A stretch of 64,000 nt of DNA from Entophlyctis helioformis. Lineage: Eukaryota > Chytridiomycota > Chytridiomycetes > Chytridiales > Chytriomycetaceae. The stretch is taken from the NCBI GenBank assembly GCA_025526915.1, contig JAHLKH010000026.1, forward strand, positions 62,001 to 126,000. The letters run 5' to 3'. The translations under genes and the position numbers were made by a program. Of this stretch, positions 21,507-33,900 are shown in pieces. The notes beneath the pieces were generated by a model, which searched no databases, was not told where the DNA came from, and worked only from the letters and a program-made list of their open reading frames with translations. Numbering within the stretch: position 1 is the first letter of the stretch; each line of letters starts with the position of its first letter.

Positions 21507-21711
21507 ATTGGCACACCATTTGATTCCCCCTATACATCGTCGCCTCACTCTCCCAGCAACGATGCCATTCATCCAGATAGCAACCTCGCAAGCAGCAACG
21601 CCTGTCAAGCACATTGGCCATGCCACCAGCAGCTTCTGTGCCTGGAACGCGTTCATCACAATACAACTCCCTCCCTTTCGACGCGCTTCATTGTGATTCA
21701 TACATGCACAT

Positions 21712-22914
21712 TCACGCATGTCTTGCAGACGTGCCAACCGGTCCTGCATCTGCGACTTTCTGGAACGCAAAGGCAGTGTAGATCCCAACGGCCTCCCACT
21801 GCTCGGGGCTGATTGTGCCTTGATCGTCAAACACATTCATGCGCTGCAGCAGATCGACGTTGTTGAGGCACTCTTCGTCATAAAACTCATGGAACGGCTT
21901 CCAGTACACAAGCCGCATCCCTTGCTCCTGCGCAAGTCTTCAAGCCATACATCACGGCATTGGAGCATCAGCAACAGGAATCATGCCAAGACACAAGACA
22001 TGAGCCGCGAGCCGTCAAGCAAACGAACCTCTCAAGCGTGGGCCGTTGGATCATATACTCTGGACAGTCGTCAATCGCATCCGCAAGCACAAACCGATAC
22101 ATGTGCCCAAAGACGGACGGGTCCTTGGTCTCGAACTTGACGTTGTAGATGGCATTGCCAAACGACATGCCAGGTGTCTGCTTGAGCCGTTTGAAGATCC
22201 AGTTGGCATTGGGGATGGTGCCGATAAAGTGGCCGCCCGGCTGCAGATGCGACGCAACGTTCAGGATCGCCTGTCTCGCTCGCTCTTCCGTCTCGAACGA
22301 GTAATGGAGCGAGAACTGGATGCTGATCAGATCAAACAGCTTGCCGTTGAGGACGGTTGCAACATCCGGCTGTTCATCCACGTCCAGATGCCTCAACGTC
22401 AGCACGGCCGGCACTCGATCACGCTGCAACACATCCGGGTCTGCAGCACAGTCACTGGTGACCCACGGCAGCCACTCACAGAGAAGCAGTCGACAACGTG
22501 AAACGAAGCAGCGAACGGCCAGTACGAGGACTGGTTGTACCGTGCACGGGCCTGGTCGACCGAGACGCTTGCAATGTCCAGACAGTACAGCTCGCGCACC
22601 TGCTGCCGCTTCCATTTCTGCAGGTCGCCGCCCTTGCCGCAGCAGAGATCCAGCACGACCGACTCTGGCCGGGTGTAGCGGGAAATGAGCACGGCCTTGA
22701 CCCAGTTGTTGTAGTTCTTGAGCTGCAGAATGACCGAGTCCGAGCGGCCCTGGATGCCCTTGTCTGGACGTGCATTGTAGTGGCTGGCGACTATTTTGGC
22801 TGCAACGGTGCGCTCCACACCTGCTGCCTCTGTGCTGCTGCTCTGGTTGTTGCTGCTGTTGAAGCTGCTCTGGTTGTAGCTACTGTTGTTGTAGCTGCTG
22901 TAGCGATTGTCCAT
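21712..22914 (-). CDS. ABD1: mRNA cap guanine-N7 methyltransferase
   Basis: Adds the N7 methyl group to the guanosine cap of nascent mRNA in the nucleus using S-adenosylmethionine. Three exons (22480..22914, 22029..22423, 21712..21937) give 351 residues. The SAM-binding motif reads VLDLCCGKGGDLQKW, preceded by LKNYNNWVKAVLI. FDLISIQFSLHYSFE, LQPGGHFIGTIPNANWIFK and the YDEE-type helix near the end are all family landmarks. The N-terminal 35 residues are a serine/asparagine/glutamine-rich extension. The last intron ends in AAG rather than CAG. The start ATG sits at the junction with promoter copy B, whose sequence it shares with the unrelated 13.0 kb membrane-protein gene. Confidence 0.93.
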
Positions 22915-22917
22915 GTT

Positions 22918-23316
22918 CGGTTTGTGGAACGACCGCCAAGCCGAAGTTGCTCGCCTCGATCTGGTCGAGTCCGCCTCTGATTGGCCGAGCTTGAGCATGC
23001 AGTCACTGCTGGCACTCGCTGATGGCCCAGACGATCGCACAGTGGCATCTGCTGTTGGAACACTGGCCGCTCTCCCTGGCACACCTGCCAGACAGCCCTG
23101 ATCCAGCCTCGCAGACGCACCATGAAAGCATCCAGTCACGTGTTCTCTCACGTGACACGGATGCCATCCAGCCACTTCCTGCGTCAATGAATCGAATCCG
23201 CGACCCTCTCATTCAACACAACGGGCCGCTGGGCAGTCGAGGTAGGCGATGTGGCATGCTCGCAGATACAGACCGTCCGCTGGCCGTCGGTGCTGGATGC
23301 TGACTCGCTGGTCATG
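22918..23316. promoter_or_regulatory. Bidirectional promoter cassette, copy B (inverted relative to copy A)
   Basis: Reverse complement of this spacer aligns to 12604-12995 with few mismatches plus one 24-base insertion. The CACGTG dyad and CCATCCAGCCACTTCC block lie at 23135-23182, and the 17-base motif (as GTGGCATGCTCGCAGAT) at 23251-23267, about 70 bases before the adaptin start codon. The cassette separates the cap methyltransferase (left, minus) from the adaptin gene (right, plus), so it drives a different pair of genes from copy A. Confidence 0.75.
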
Positions 23317-23336
23317 ATATGGCACGCTGGCTCAGA

Positions 23337-26300
23337 ATGAGCGACGCAAAGTACTTTGCACGAGGTGCGTGTTGGCTTGGCTGCCTGCGGTCGGAGGGCC
23401 TGCACCTGTGGCTCTCTGGCACAGGCGACAGGGCTTGGATAGACTGGGCAAGACTGGCAAAGGCATGCCAGCAGCAAGGGCATCTGGCGAGCTCGCTGCG
23501 GTTCTGCTGCCCGTCTTGAAGCAGGCGCGATAAACCAGATGCAACAGCCGCTCGATAGACATGACGTTACTGCTGTTGCTGCCGTTGCTGGCGCTGCTGG
23601 TGTTACTTGCGTCGCCGTCGCAGCAGCTCCTTCTGCTTTGCAGACGTTGCCCAACTGCTGCTAATCATGCTGTCTGGTTCTCTGTCTGGCTGCCGTGCTT
23701 TCCCCTCTTTGACTCGGCCACCACGCCACAACACGCAACCAAACGGAATGCCACAACACGCGGCTGGCCATCGCTCACAGGCAAAGTCCAAGAGCTGCGA
23801 GAGGATCTGGCACTCGACAAGAAGGACGCCAAGCAGAGCCGCCGTCGCCATGCCCTCAAAAAGGTCGTCGCAAACATGACCATGGGCAACGACATGTCGC
23901 CGCTGTTCCACGACGTTCTCGGCTGCATGAACATGCCCGTGCTTGAGATCAAGAAGATGGTGTATCTGTACTTGATCACATACGGCAAGCACAAGCCAGA
24001 CATGGCCCTCAGTGCGGTGGGGACCTTGTCCAGAGTGAGCATCAAATGACGCGCTCGACTGGCTTGGCGAGAGAGGTGTCCATCGCTCACCTCGAAAATG
24101 CCATACTGCCCGCGTCGCCAATCGCCTCTGCGCAGGACGCCATGGACGAGAATCCTCTCATCCGCGCTCTTGCTCTGCGCACGTTTGGCAACATCCCGGT
24201 CGAAAAAGTGTCCGAGTCTCTCTGCGAGACGCTGCGTCGATCGCTGACCGACAAAGACCCGTATGTCTGCAAGACGGCGGCCCTCTGTGTCGCCAAACTG
24301 TTCTTTTACAACGAGAGCCTCGCCCAGCGCGAGGGGTTCCTCGGCCAGCTAAAGTCCCTTCTCAACCACGACAACCCAACGGTACATGTCGATGCCGCGT
24401 TTGCTGCGTTGTGTGAGACTGGCTGACGGGCTTGCACTGGAGCGCAGGTTGTTGCCAATGCCTTGGCTGCGCTCATGGACATCTCGGCGCGTTCCAAGAA
24501 CGTGGATTTCCGTCTTGACGTGGCTCTTGCCAACAAGCTCTTGTCTGCCCTGGACGAATGCAACGAGTGAGTGGGTCGCACTTGTCTGCTGCAGTGGCCG
24601 CACGCGAGCCAAACGTCTCATGGCAACGCATCATGGCTTGGCATCCTTTTTCTTGCGGCATGCAGATGGAGCCAGATATACATCCTCGAGTCCATCATGA
24701 CGGTTGTGCCTGACGACCCAAACGATGCCGAGCTGCTGGCAGACCGCATCTCGCCGCGTCTGCAGCACTCCAACTCGGCCGTCGTCCTCACTGCGATCCG
24801 AATCATGCTCTACCTATCCAACTACATTCGCAACGAAGCAGTCGTGCTCAGCACGTTCAAGAAGCTTGGTCCGCCTCTTGGTACGTCTCGCTTGCGCTGC
24901 AGCGCCATATAATCTTGAACGGCAGTCTGACTCGTGTTTGTATCCATGTCGGCAGTCACGCTTCTGCACAACACGCCCGAGGTTCAGTACGTGGCACTGC
25001 GCAACATCCTGCTCGTGCTGCAACGCCAGCCAGACTTTCTGCACAGCGACCTCAAGGTGTTCTTTTGCAAGTACAACGATCCCATCTACGTCAAGCTCGC
25101 CAAGCTCGAGATCATGTTCCGCTTGACCACCGACAAGAACATTGACATTGTGCTGCCCGAGCTCAAAGAATACGCTGCAGAGGTCGATGTCGACTTTGTG
25201 CGCAAGGCTGTGCGATCGATTGGCCGGTGCGCCATCAAGATCGAAAAGTCGTCAGACAAGTGCATTGAGGCTCTTGTCGATCTTGTTGCAACCAAGGTCA
25301 ACTACGTCGTCCAAGAGGCCATCGTTGTGATCAAGGTGTGCTTGCTTTCCATGCCGTCATCGCGACCTGGTGTACTGATCGTCAGACTGACTGGCGGCGA
25401 CTGTTATGTCTGGACTGCGACAGGACATCTTCCGCAAGTATCCAAACCGATACGAGAGCATCATCGGCACGCTTTGCGAGAATCTCGACAGCCTGGACGA
25501 ACCCGAGGCCAAGGCATCCATGATCTGGATCATTGGCCAGTACTCTGACCGCATTGAGAACGCCGACGAGCTGCTGATCCAGTTCCTCGACACGTTCAAG
25601 GAGGACACGGCCGAGGTCCAGCTGTCGCTTCTGACAGCCATTGTGAAGCTGTTCATCAAGCGTCCTGCTGTGGGCCAAGATCTGGTGCCCAAGGTGCTCA
25701 AGTTTGCGACCGAGGAAGTCGACAACCCCGATCTGCGCGACCGTGGCTTCATTTACTGGCGTCTGCTGTCGACCGATCCTGTGGCAGCCAAGGTCAGTTT
25801 TGGCAATGGCTCGGTGCTCGGCTCCCGACTGACCTGTGCCGGATGTGCCTTCCAGGCTATCATTCTTTCAGACAAGCCGCCCATCACAACCGAGAGCGAC
25901 AACATGGACGGCGGGCTTCTCAACCAACTGCTCTACAACGTGTCGACTCTGGCGTCCCTGACACACCGCCCGCCGGCCATGCCAGCAGGACTTTTGACGC
26001 GTCTGTCCAAGTTCCGCACCGCGACATTCACGTCCACTGGCACACCCACCAGCGACAATGCCTCGGCGTCAGGGTCGCCATCCAAGCCATCCGCGTAAGT
26101 GCTGGCCGGCTGCTTTCTTGGTTGGTCGTCGATCGGATCAACACGGCTGACACTGGAGCCATGATTGGCACGACAGTGAGCCCATTGTACCAGCGTACCA
26201 GGACATGAACAATAGGTACCGAGACGAGGATCTCCATGCGCCACGCACCAATGTGGCCATGTCGCAGAACCTCATGGATTTGCTCGACCTGAGCAACGAC

Positions 26301-27842
26301 CAAGAAGACAACGAGGCGTCCAGCGCCACTCAGGCGCAGGCTCAGTCGCAGTATGCCCAGATCGGTGGCAACAACTTGCTCGGCATGCCTTACGGCGCAC
26401 CGTCGCCATCTGCCTCGATGGGCGTGGGCATGGGCATGGGCGGTATCAACAATCTGGCCGGCGTTGGTGCGTACGGTGGCGTGGGAGCATCCATGGTCTC
26501 GTCGGCCAACAATCCGTTCGGTGCGCCGGCCCAGCTGCAGTCGACTCCAGCTGCATCGGCACACAATCCGTTTGGTGCGCCACAGTCTGTTGCTCGGCTG
26601 GGCGACAACACCGGCATGATGGGCGGTGATGGCGGTCTGGATTTGCTTGGACTTGGTGGCACGATGGCGGCTCCGACTGCAATGCCTGCTTTACAGCCGC
26701 TTGCGTCGCCTAGTCGAGGACTGGTGCCGCAGTCGGTCGGCGTGTCATCCAACCCCATTGTCGATCCATTTGCAAAGACATCGACTGGCGCGACGTTGGA
26801 TGGCATGGGTTCTGTTGCACCGCCCAGTGTCGGCGGCATCGCGGACGATCTTTTCTCGCTTGCACTCACAAGCGGCTATGTGGCACCCAAAGCCCTGCTC
26901 CTCACTGCCCAACTTGGACGCGGTCTCGAGGTTCAAGGCACATGTGCGTCATTGTCAGACGGGCTTTGTTGTTTATCGTCGCGTCGAGTCAACGGCTAAC
27001 GCCTCTTGTCGCTCGTGTCACTGTATGCTAGTCTCGCGCGCCCGTGGGATCATGTCGTGGGAGCTCGTGCTCACCAACAAGGCTCTGCAGCCGCTCAACG
27101 ACTTTGCGATCGCACTCAACAAGAACAGCTTTGGTCTCTGTCTGGCTGCACCCCTAGATGTCCGCAATGCCCTCTTTCCCAACCAGTCGCTCGAGGTGTC
27201 TATCAAACTCAAGATTGACGGCCTGCCCGTCCTCTCGACGCCAGTCAACAGTAAGTGGTCACGCCATGCCATGCCATGTGGCGCACATGCCAACGCTCAT
27301 GATGAAACTCACTCGATGCCACCGATGGTGCCACACTGACAGATCTACAGGTGGCGTTCAAGACCAACGCTGGCATTGTGTATTTCCAGACCCTTGTGCC
27401 GCTGTACCTGCTCTTCCAGGAGCAGGGCCAGCTGCCGCCGCAGATATGGCTCAAGATGTGGAAAGAGGAGATTCCCAACGAGTCGACTTGCTCGATCCCG
27501 TTCTCCAAGCCCGACACGCTGGTGTCCATCCGCGCCAAGCTGCAAGCCAACAACGTGTTTACCGTTGCCGAGCGTCTTGTAAACGGCCTGGTGAGTTGCT
27601 GGCCTGCGGCACTCGGTTTGCCATCAATGAGATGTTCTGACGTTTCTGGCTGGCCATGGCTGGCCAATGCAATCCTATCACAGAACTATCTCTATCTGTC
27701 AGCGCGACTGGAAGACGGCACCGTGTTCTTGAGCGAGATGCGTCTCGAAGCAACGTCCATGGCATGCTTCCTAACCACCAAGTCGTATGGCGCGCATCTG
27801 TTTGAAGCCTACCAAGCAGGTCTCACATCCATTCTTTCGTAA
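23337..27842 (+). CDS. AP-1/AP-2 clathrin adaptor beta subunit
   Basis: Large beta adaptin of a clathrin adaptor, binding clathrin and dileucine cargo. Twelve exons give 1,080 residues. The start [19 protein letters not shown] matches beta1/2 adaptins. The trunk shows [61 protein letters not shown] and [30 protein letters not shown]. The hinge holds a clathrin-box-like LMDLLDLS, a LDLLGLGG and two NPFGAP repeats. The C-terminal ear is present ([24 protein letters not shown]). Resemblance does not separate AP-1 beta (Apl2) from AP-2 beta (Apl1); a single shared beta is possible in early fungi. The reading frame is intact throughout. The first exon is 28 bases. Confidence 0.93.
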
Positions 27843-27998
27843 TCGGCCGCATCCTCAACGCTACAGTCGCCCATCCACTTCTAACAACCGTCACACTCCA
27901 CTACTCGCACGTTCCATCCATGCCGACGGTCCATTCCACGGCTTCGGCGTGCGGCAATGAATGGATTGGCGGTGATATGCAAAGAGAGCCATGCAGGT

Positions 27999-29486
27999 TC
28001 ATGTCTGTTTGGCTGGAATAGGAAACCGCTTGATGACGGCGAGTGGCTTGTTTCTGTCCCAGAACTCGTAGAGTGCAACGGCCAGCTTGTCCGGCACGTC
28101 CTCCTGGATCGTATGCCCGCTCTCTGGATAGATGATCATCTGGAACTTGCCCTGCATCTGGCCGATCGTCAGAGGCTTGTCGAGGCGGTCAGCGCCAGCC
28201 AGAATGAGAAGCCGGCCTGCGCGTGCTGACAGGAACTTGGACGACAGATCCTGGAACCAGCCTGGCTCATCCAGGAGACGCGTGTCAGTCGCAATGGCCA
28301 TGTGCAGCACAGTCCAGCGCAGTCCAGCGCATTCCACTCGAGTCTTGCCTTGCCAGTGGTCTGATGTTCTTGCCAGATCAGTGCGCCATGTCAGTTGCCC
28401 CATGCGCGATCTGACCAGCTGAGACGGCATAGAGAGACGCGCAGCTTCCGCGTTCTTGGCCTGATGGTTGCGCAATCTGGTGGGCGGTCAGCAATGAGAT
28501 GCCATCATGCACGTGTCAGCAGATGCGATGCAAGGCAGCCACTTACGCCCACTGCACGGCTGCTTCTGGAGTCGGGAACGACATGGGCCGATTGCGCAGA
28601 ATGCTCTTCATGTGCGGCAGCGAGTCGATCGCGGTTCCTTGTCACGGCTGTCAGTCTACGCAGGCGGGCGGGCGGGGGCAATCTGTCTGTGACGGCACTG
28701 CCATCCATACGACGGCACTCTACCTTCAACGACATCCAGCACGGCAACACCACGGACGCCCTTGATGAGCGATCTTGCCATGGCATCGACCACAACAGAT
28801 CCACCAAGACTGCAGACACGAGAACACGAGTGAGAGGGGAAGACGGCCGTGGTGGAGCGGCGGTGCAAGACGTACCTGTGGCCAACCAGGATCACGTCCT
28901 TTTCATGTGGCGCGGGGTACAGATGGTGGAACAGCGCAGCCAGATCGTCAGAGAGCACGCTCAGCGGCAGATCCTCTGAAGCAGACTTGGTCTTGCCTGG
29001 CCGCCGCACGGTGAGTCAGCGACTCTCCAAGTGCACAACGCGCACGACTGGTATGACTGGCATGCAGATGCGACCGGCATGCAGGTGCCTACCGTGGCCG
29101 CGCGCATCAAAGCACAAGAGCGAGCACGACTGGCCGGCGTGCACGCTGTGGGCCAGCTCGCGTGCCAGCAATGCCCATGTCATGGCGGTGTGGCCCGCGC
29201 CGTGGTGGAACACATACAGCGGGCCGGGCGCCTCGGACCTTGTCTCGTACACTGCAAACGACGCATCGCGGTCGGGCAGGTCGACCATGCGCATGGACTG
29301 GAAGAACGGTGCCCATGCCGGCGGCTGGCTGTCGTCTTGCTCGGCCTGCAGTGGCTCGTCTCGAGGCTTGTGGCTGTCGTGGCCGGCGCCGTCTTGGCCA
29401 GACATGGCTGCAACGACGTCGTCCTCGTCTTCTTCGTCTTCTTCCCTGAAGACTGGCTGGTTGATGCTGGCGGCCTCGGTGTTCAT
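27999..29486 (-). CDS. PPE1: Protein phosphatase methylesterase 1
   Basis: Alpha/beta hydrolase that removes the C-terminal methyl ester from the PP2A catalytic subunit. Six exons (29093..29486, 28876..28996, 28724..28809, 28547..28637, 28349..28476, 27999..28261) give 360 residues. FHHGAGHTAMTWALLA and CFDARGHG precede the nucleophile elbow GHSLGGSVVVDAM, where Ser is the predicted catalytic residue. MSFPTPEAAVQW, LAGADRLDKPLTIGQMQGKFQ and the catalytic-His region ESGHTIQEDVPDKLA follow. Intron 5 is GC-AG, and exon 4 begins after an AAG acceptor. The N-terminus is acidic (EEDEEDEDD). It is divergent from CMS1 across promoter copy C and converges with adaptin. Confidence 0.92.
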
Positions 29487-29510
29487 TGTCGAAGGCGAAG
29501 GTCCAGTTGG

Positions 29511-29690
29511 TCGATCGCGTATCTCGCCATCTAGTCACGTGTTATATCACGTGACCAGGATTCCATCCAGCCACTTCCCGCAACGTCCACTCTATCCAGG
29601 GATCATCCCGATCGACCTCAACAGTCGCTATTAGAAGGTGGCATGCTCGCAGATGCTCGCTGTTCACTGGCGATCCATGCACGCTGCTGA
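29511..29690. promoter_or_regulatory. Bidirectional promoter cassette, diverged copy C
   Basis: Between the methylesterase and CMS1 start codons. A 48-base block at 29534-29581 (GTCACGTG, six bases, TCACGTGAC, then GGATTCCATCCAGCCACTTCC) differs from copies A and B at only a few positions. The 17-base motif lies at 29638-29654, about 90 bases before the CMS1 start, and a degenerate partner of GACGGCCAGYGGAC follows. The surrounding sequence has otherwise diverged, which suggests that these blocks are selected. Confidence 0.7.
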
Positions 29691-29744
29691 CTCTGGGCTA
29701 CTGGCATGGCTCGCTCGCCCGCCCGTCTTTCCTCAACACGACAG

Positions 29745-30816
29745 ATGGACAAGGATAGCAAGGAGTTTTCAATGACCAAGAGCCGCAAGCCGCATGGCAA
29801 CGGCGGACGAGGCGGGCGAGGCGGTGGCAGAGGTGGAAGCAGAGGTGGAAGCAGAGGCGGCGGCCGTGGTGGAGGCGGCCGTGGCGGTCTCAGCAGCCGA
29901 GGCAGCTCAAACCCGCGACCTCAAGGAGTCACGAAGAAAACGACCGACCACAAGCCCAAGCCTCGTCCGCCCAAACCAGCACCGGCAGCCGCCGGGTCCG
30001 ACGACGAGACCGAGAGTGCACCAGCGCAGGTGAGTGCAGCGCGGTGTGATATGGTGCGGCGTTGTGTGTGTGTGTCTGTGTGCGTGTGCCTGCATGACCG
30101 ATGGCTCATGCGCATGCGGTGCCTGGCAGATGGTTCCCAAGCGTCCGAAACGCATGCCCAAGACGCTCAAGGACTACGGAGTGGATTTCGACAACCAGAC
30201 ACAGCTGGCCACCGAGCCCGAGCCGTTCGTGTCCCTGATCAAGCAAGGTGCCTTGCCTGCCCCTGTCCCTGCCACCGCCCCTGCGCCGCCCTGTCCTGAT
30301 CGCTCTCCGACTCACCAAGCCGCCAGTGTTTGAGAACAACACCAGGCAACTGACAGGAAGCACGCCTGGCCTGCGGCTGGTGATTGTGTGCGCGTCGGCT
30401 GAACGTGTGCTGGAAGTCATCAAGCAGATGCACTCGATCAAGGGCATCCGTGTCGCCAAGCTGTTTGCGCGGCACATCAAGCCCGCCGAGCAGGTTGACA
30501 TGATTGTGTCGCGGACGTTTGCGATCGGCGTTGGTACGCCGCACCGGATCTCCAAGCTGCTGCTCGAGGATGGGGGTACGTGGCTTGTCTTGGCGCCGAG
30601 CCTTGGCGTCTCGCGTGGTGTCGACGTGTGTACTGACCCGCTGGTGTGGCTCGCGTGGATGCAGCTCAAGAAGCGCTCAAGAGCTTCCAGCATCTCGTCT
30701 TTGACCAGTCGCATGTGGACCAGAAGGGTCGCGGCGTGTTTGACGAGGCAGAGGACTCTATAAACGGCATGCTCGCGCTCGCCAGCAAGGCCAAATGGAG
30801 CATCTATGCCGTCTGA
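29745..30816 (+). CDS. CMS1: CMS1/CMSS1 small-subunit processome factor
   Basis: Nucleolar protein of the 90S pre-ribosome, related to DEAD-box helicases but without the motor motifs. Four exons (29745..30029, 30130..30247, 30327..30575, 30665..30816) give 267 residues. The N-terminus is an RGG-rich tract (RGGRGGGRGGSRGG...), expected for RNA binding. RPKRMPKTLKDYGVDFD, LVIVCASAERVLEVIKQM, KLFARHIKPAEQVDMI and AIGVGTPHRISKLL are the family core, and KSFQHLVFDQSHVDQKGRGVFD lies near the end. The stop codon is only 17 bases from the stop of the convergent SCY1 gene, so the two transcripts must overlap. Confidence 0.88.
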
Positions 30817-30833
30817 GCGCATCCTCTCTACCT

Positions 30834-30871
30834 TTATTTCAATGGATCAAACTCGTTCATGATACGATTAC

Positions 30872-30905
<34 letters not shown>

Positions 30906-33900
30906 TTGTTGGGATGAGAACGCTCCTGTGGGCAGGAAGGGCTGGGCGGTCTGGCTTGGGCGTGGGCTGAGCGTGCTGCTGGTGGATGGCCATGCGGGAG
31001 TGGACGGCTGCGGCGGTCGTTGTGGCGATGTGCCCCAGGAGAGTGGCTGGATGGGCGGTTGCGATTGGGCCAGCGAGGGATGGCCAAACGCGGACTGTGC
31101 AGACTGCGTTGGCGTGCGCTGTCCGTTCATGGGGGCCATCGCCGGCGCCATAGACGGCGTGGCTGCGTTGAGAGACGGCTGCTGAACATTAGATGTCGGT
31201 GTGCTGCTCCTTGGTGCATGTGCCTCTTGCATAATGCGACTGAGATCGCTGCTTGGTGCTGGAGGGATCATACGCAGAGTTAGCTGCAGATCGAGCACCA
31301 AAAAGACGCCTCCAACCCACCTGCTTGGCTGTTCTGCTGCCCAAGAGCCTTGAGGTGCTCCTGCTTGACACGCAGCGACAACGACTCGATCAGGGCAGTA
31401 AACCGCAAAAACTGCAACACCAGCACACATGTCAGCATACAGGTCACCATCACCATGGCGGGCTGTGGAAGTCTCACCTGCTGCGCGTCCAAACCAGCCT
31501 GCATCGAGTTCTTCCACAGCGACGGAATGACAAACGTCGCGATCGATCGCGCATCGATCTTGGTCGAAACCGACTCGTAGACAGCAAGCAGTGTCATGGT
31601 CACGCCCACATCTGGGGTGGCGCTCCGTTCAAGCAGCGGCAGTATGCGATCCACAATGTCAAACTGCCCGGCTACAGTCAGATCCCAGAATGCCGCGACT
31701 GCATGCCATGCGAGTTCCAATCACCTTGTCCAAGACCTTGACGATGCTGTGCATGGCAAGCAGGCTGTGCACTTTTAGCGCTGGGACAGTCGATGCTTGG
31801 AACACGGCCTATGACAGCTGCTGTCAGCACGCGCATTGCCAATCTGCCTGGCACGATGCACGCGCACCTCGAGTTTGGGAAGAACAGTGGTCTTGATGGT
31901 CATGGCATCAATCCGGTTGACAAGATGCGCAACGGCATTGATGCCCGCATCCTGCAGTGTCGGATTGCGGCCAGAAATGCACCGGAGCACAAACGGCACC
32001 AGATCTGCCGTTCAATGCTTGTCAGTCGAGAAGCGGCACCGGCAACTGCCACTCGTCGCACCTGTCTTGACAACATCGGCACTCAGTTTCTGCGCGAGGA
32101 GGTCCATGCGCGACAGAAGCAGCTGTGCAGACTGCGGTGGATCCAGGACTTGCAGCAGCGGTCTCAGCGCGACGGCAACCTGTCCAAACTGCTCGTTTGT
32201 CTTGCCCTTGTCCAGAATCCTGAATGCCAATCTGATCAGCATGTCTGTGGCAGCAACCCCATTTCAGACGTGGCACCACAGGCATACCAAAACAAGCTTG
32301 GCAGCACAAACGGTGCCTGTCGATTCTGGTTAGCAAGGACATGCACAGCAACCGCAACGCGTCCAGCGCGACTCGTACCACTGCAACAGACTTGAGCTCA
32401 TCCAGCAGCAATGTGAGAATCTGCAATTACCGGAACCATGACGAGTTAGTCGCGCACAGCAGTCGGCCACGGTCGCGTGGCAAACTACTCGGCAGTACGA
32501 ACCTTGCGCATCACGAGCTTTTCTGGGAATCGTGGCAACAGCGCCGGTAGTGCTTTGAGAAACTTGGCTTTTTCAAGCTCAGGCTTCTCGATGAGCGACT
32601 CGATAAACTGTGTGGGCAGGACAAGCGCCAAGGGTCAGCCCGTCGCCATGCGCGGCATCATCCCCACGCTGCTTACAACAAGAGCGGTCATGAGCACATC
32701 CTCAAAGTACTTGGACGACAGAAAGTCTGGCAGGGCCGCACGAGTTGTTGGATCCACCAGAAGCATTCTGGAAACTATCCCTGTATGCACGCCACGTCAA
32801 GGATTGCTCTCGGCCATGTACGGCTTGCAACACCAACCTTCGAGCTCTGGCGGAATGTTGGGCAGAGCGAACGCGTCAATCATGCGGCCATTGACAATGT
32901 CCTTGTACCTAAACTGACTGCCACCGCAGTCAAACACGGATTTCCCCTGGTTGAAGATGGAGAAGATGAGTGCGCCAAGCGACCACACTGTCCATCATCG
33001 CGTCAATCAGTCTCGTGCCAATGGGGCAACACTAGCATAGACAGAGCAGCTTGCCATCTGACGCGGTTGACGCCTTGTTGTGCATGATGACTTCGGGAGC
33101 TACAAAGCCCAGATCAGGCGAGCAGCATGCCGGCACATGTGCTGGGTTGCTGTAGTCTGGCGGCAGATCGAACGGCTGGCCGGGCGTGCCTGACATGGTG
33201 GTTGCAAACAGGAACCCGGCAAGCTTCCAGTCGCCCTGCATGCACAGAGTTGCCTGTCAGTTTGCATGCCATGCATACGCGATGCTGTTGGCGCTCACCT
33301 TGACGTTGATGATGATCGACTCTGGATTCAGGTACAGCTGCATCACATGGCCAAGAGTATCAGATGCAGCCAACGCCACCGAATCCCACTCCATTCCATC
33401 ACATCCCATCCAGAAACCTCATCTCACATGAACGATATTCGCCGAATGCAGAAACTGGATGCCCTTGGTAATCTGGCTCAGTCCCTTTTGGATCTCCAGA
33501 CTGTCGAGCTCGTGTACGGGCTGCTGCGTGCTGCCATACGCCTCAGCCGTGCTGTTTCCCAGCGCGATGGATGCCGCCAGAGTCGTGAGCACAGGCTCAG
33601 TCGCAAACACGAGGGCAGTGCGCAGATCCTGCAGCGACTCTTGGACTTGGATGACCGATGGATGCCGCAGCTTGGTGATCATCTGCACCTCTCGCTTGAG
33701 CCGATCGGAGACGAAGGCTACGTCGGCCTTTGTCTGGGTTTGGCGGGCAAGCGGGTTTCGTTTCTCGATGCTGCTGTTCTCAAAGATCTGGGCAGACAGC
33801 CGGACGATAGGTGTGTTGGTGGGCGTGCGTGTGCGTGGCAGGGAGATGCACTTACAAAGATGGCACAAGGCTTGCCGGTGTTCTTGGCTGTTGCCTTGCG

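Noticed and set aside
32338..32378. A reading of SCY1 exon 10 through LLCMSLLTRIDRH
   Set aside because: Treating GTACGA...CTAACCAG as an intron restores the conserved APFVLP block and correct spacing.
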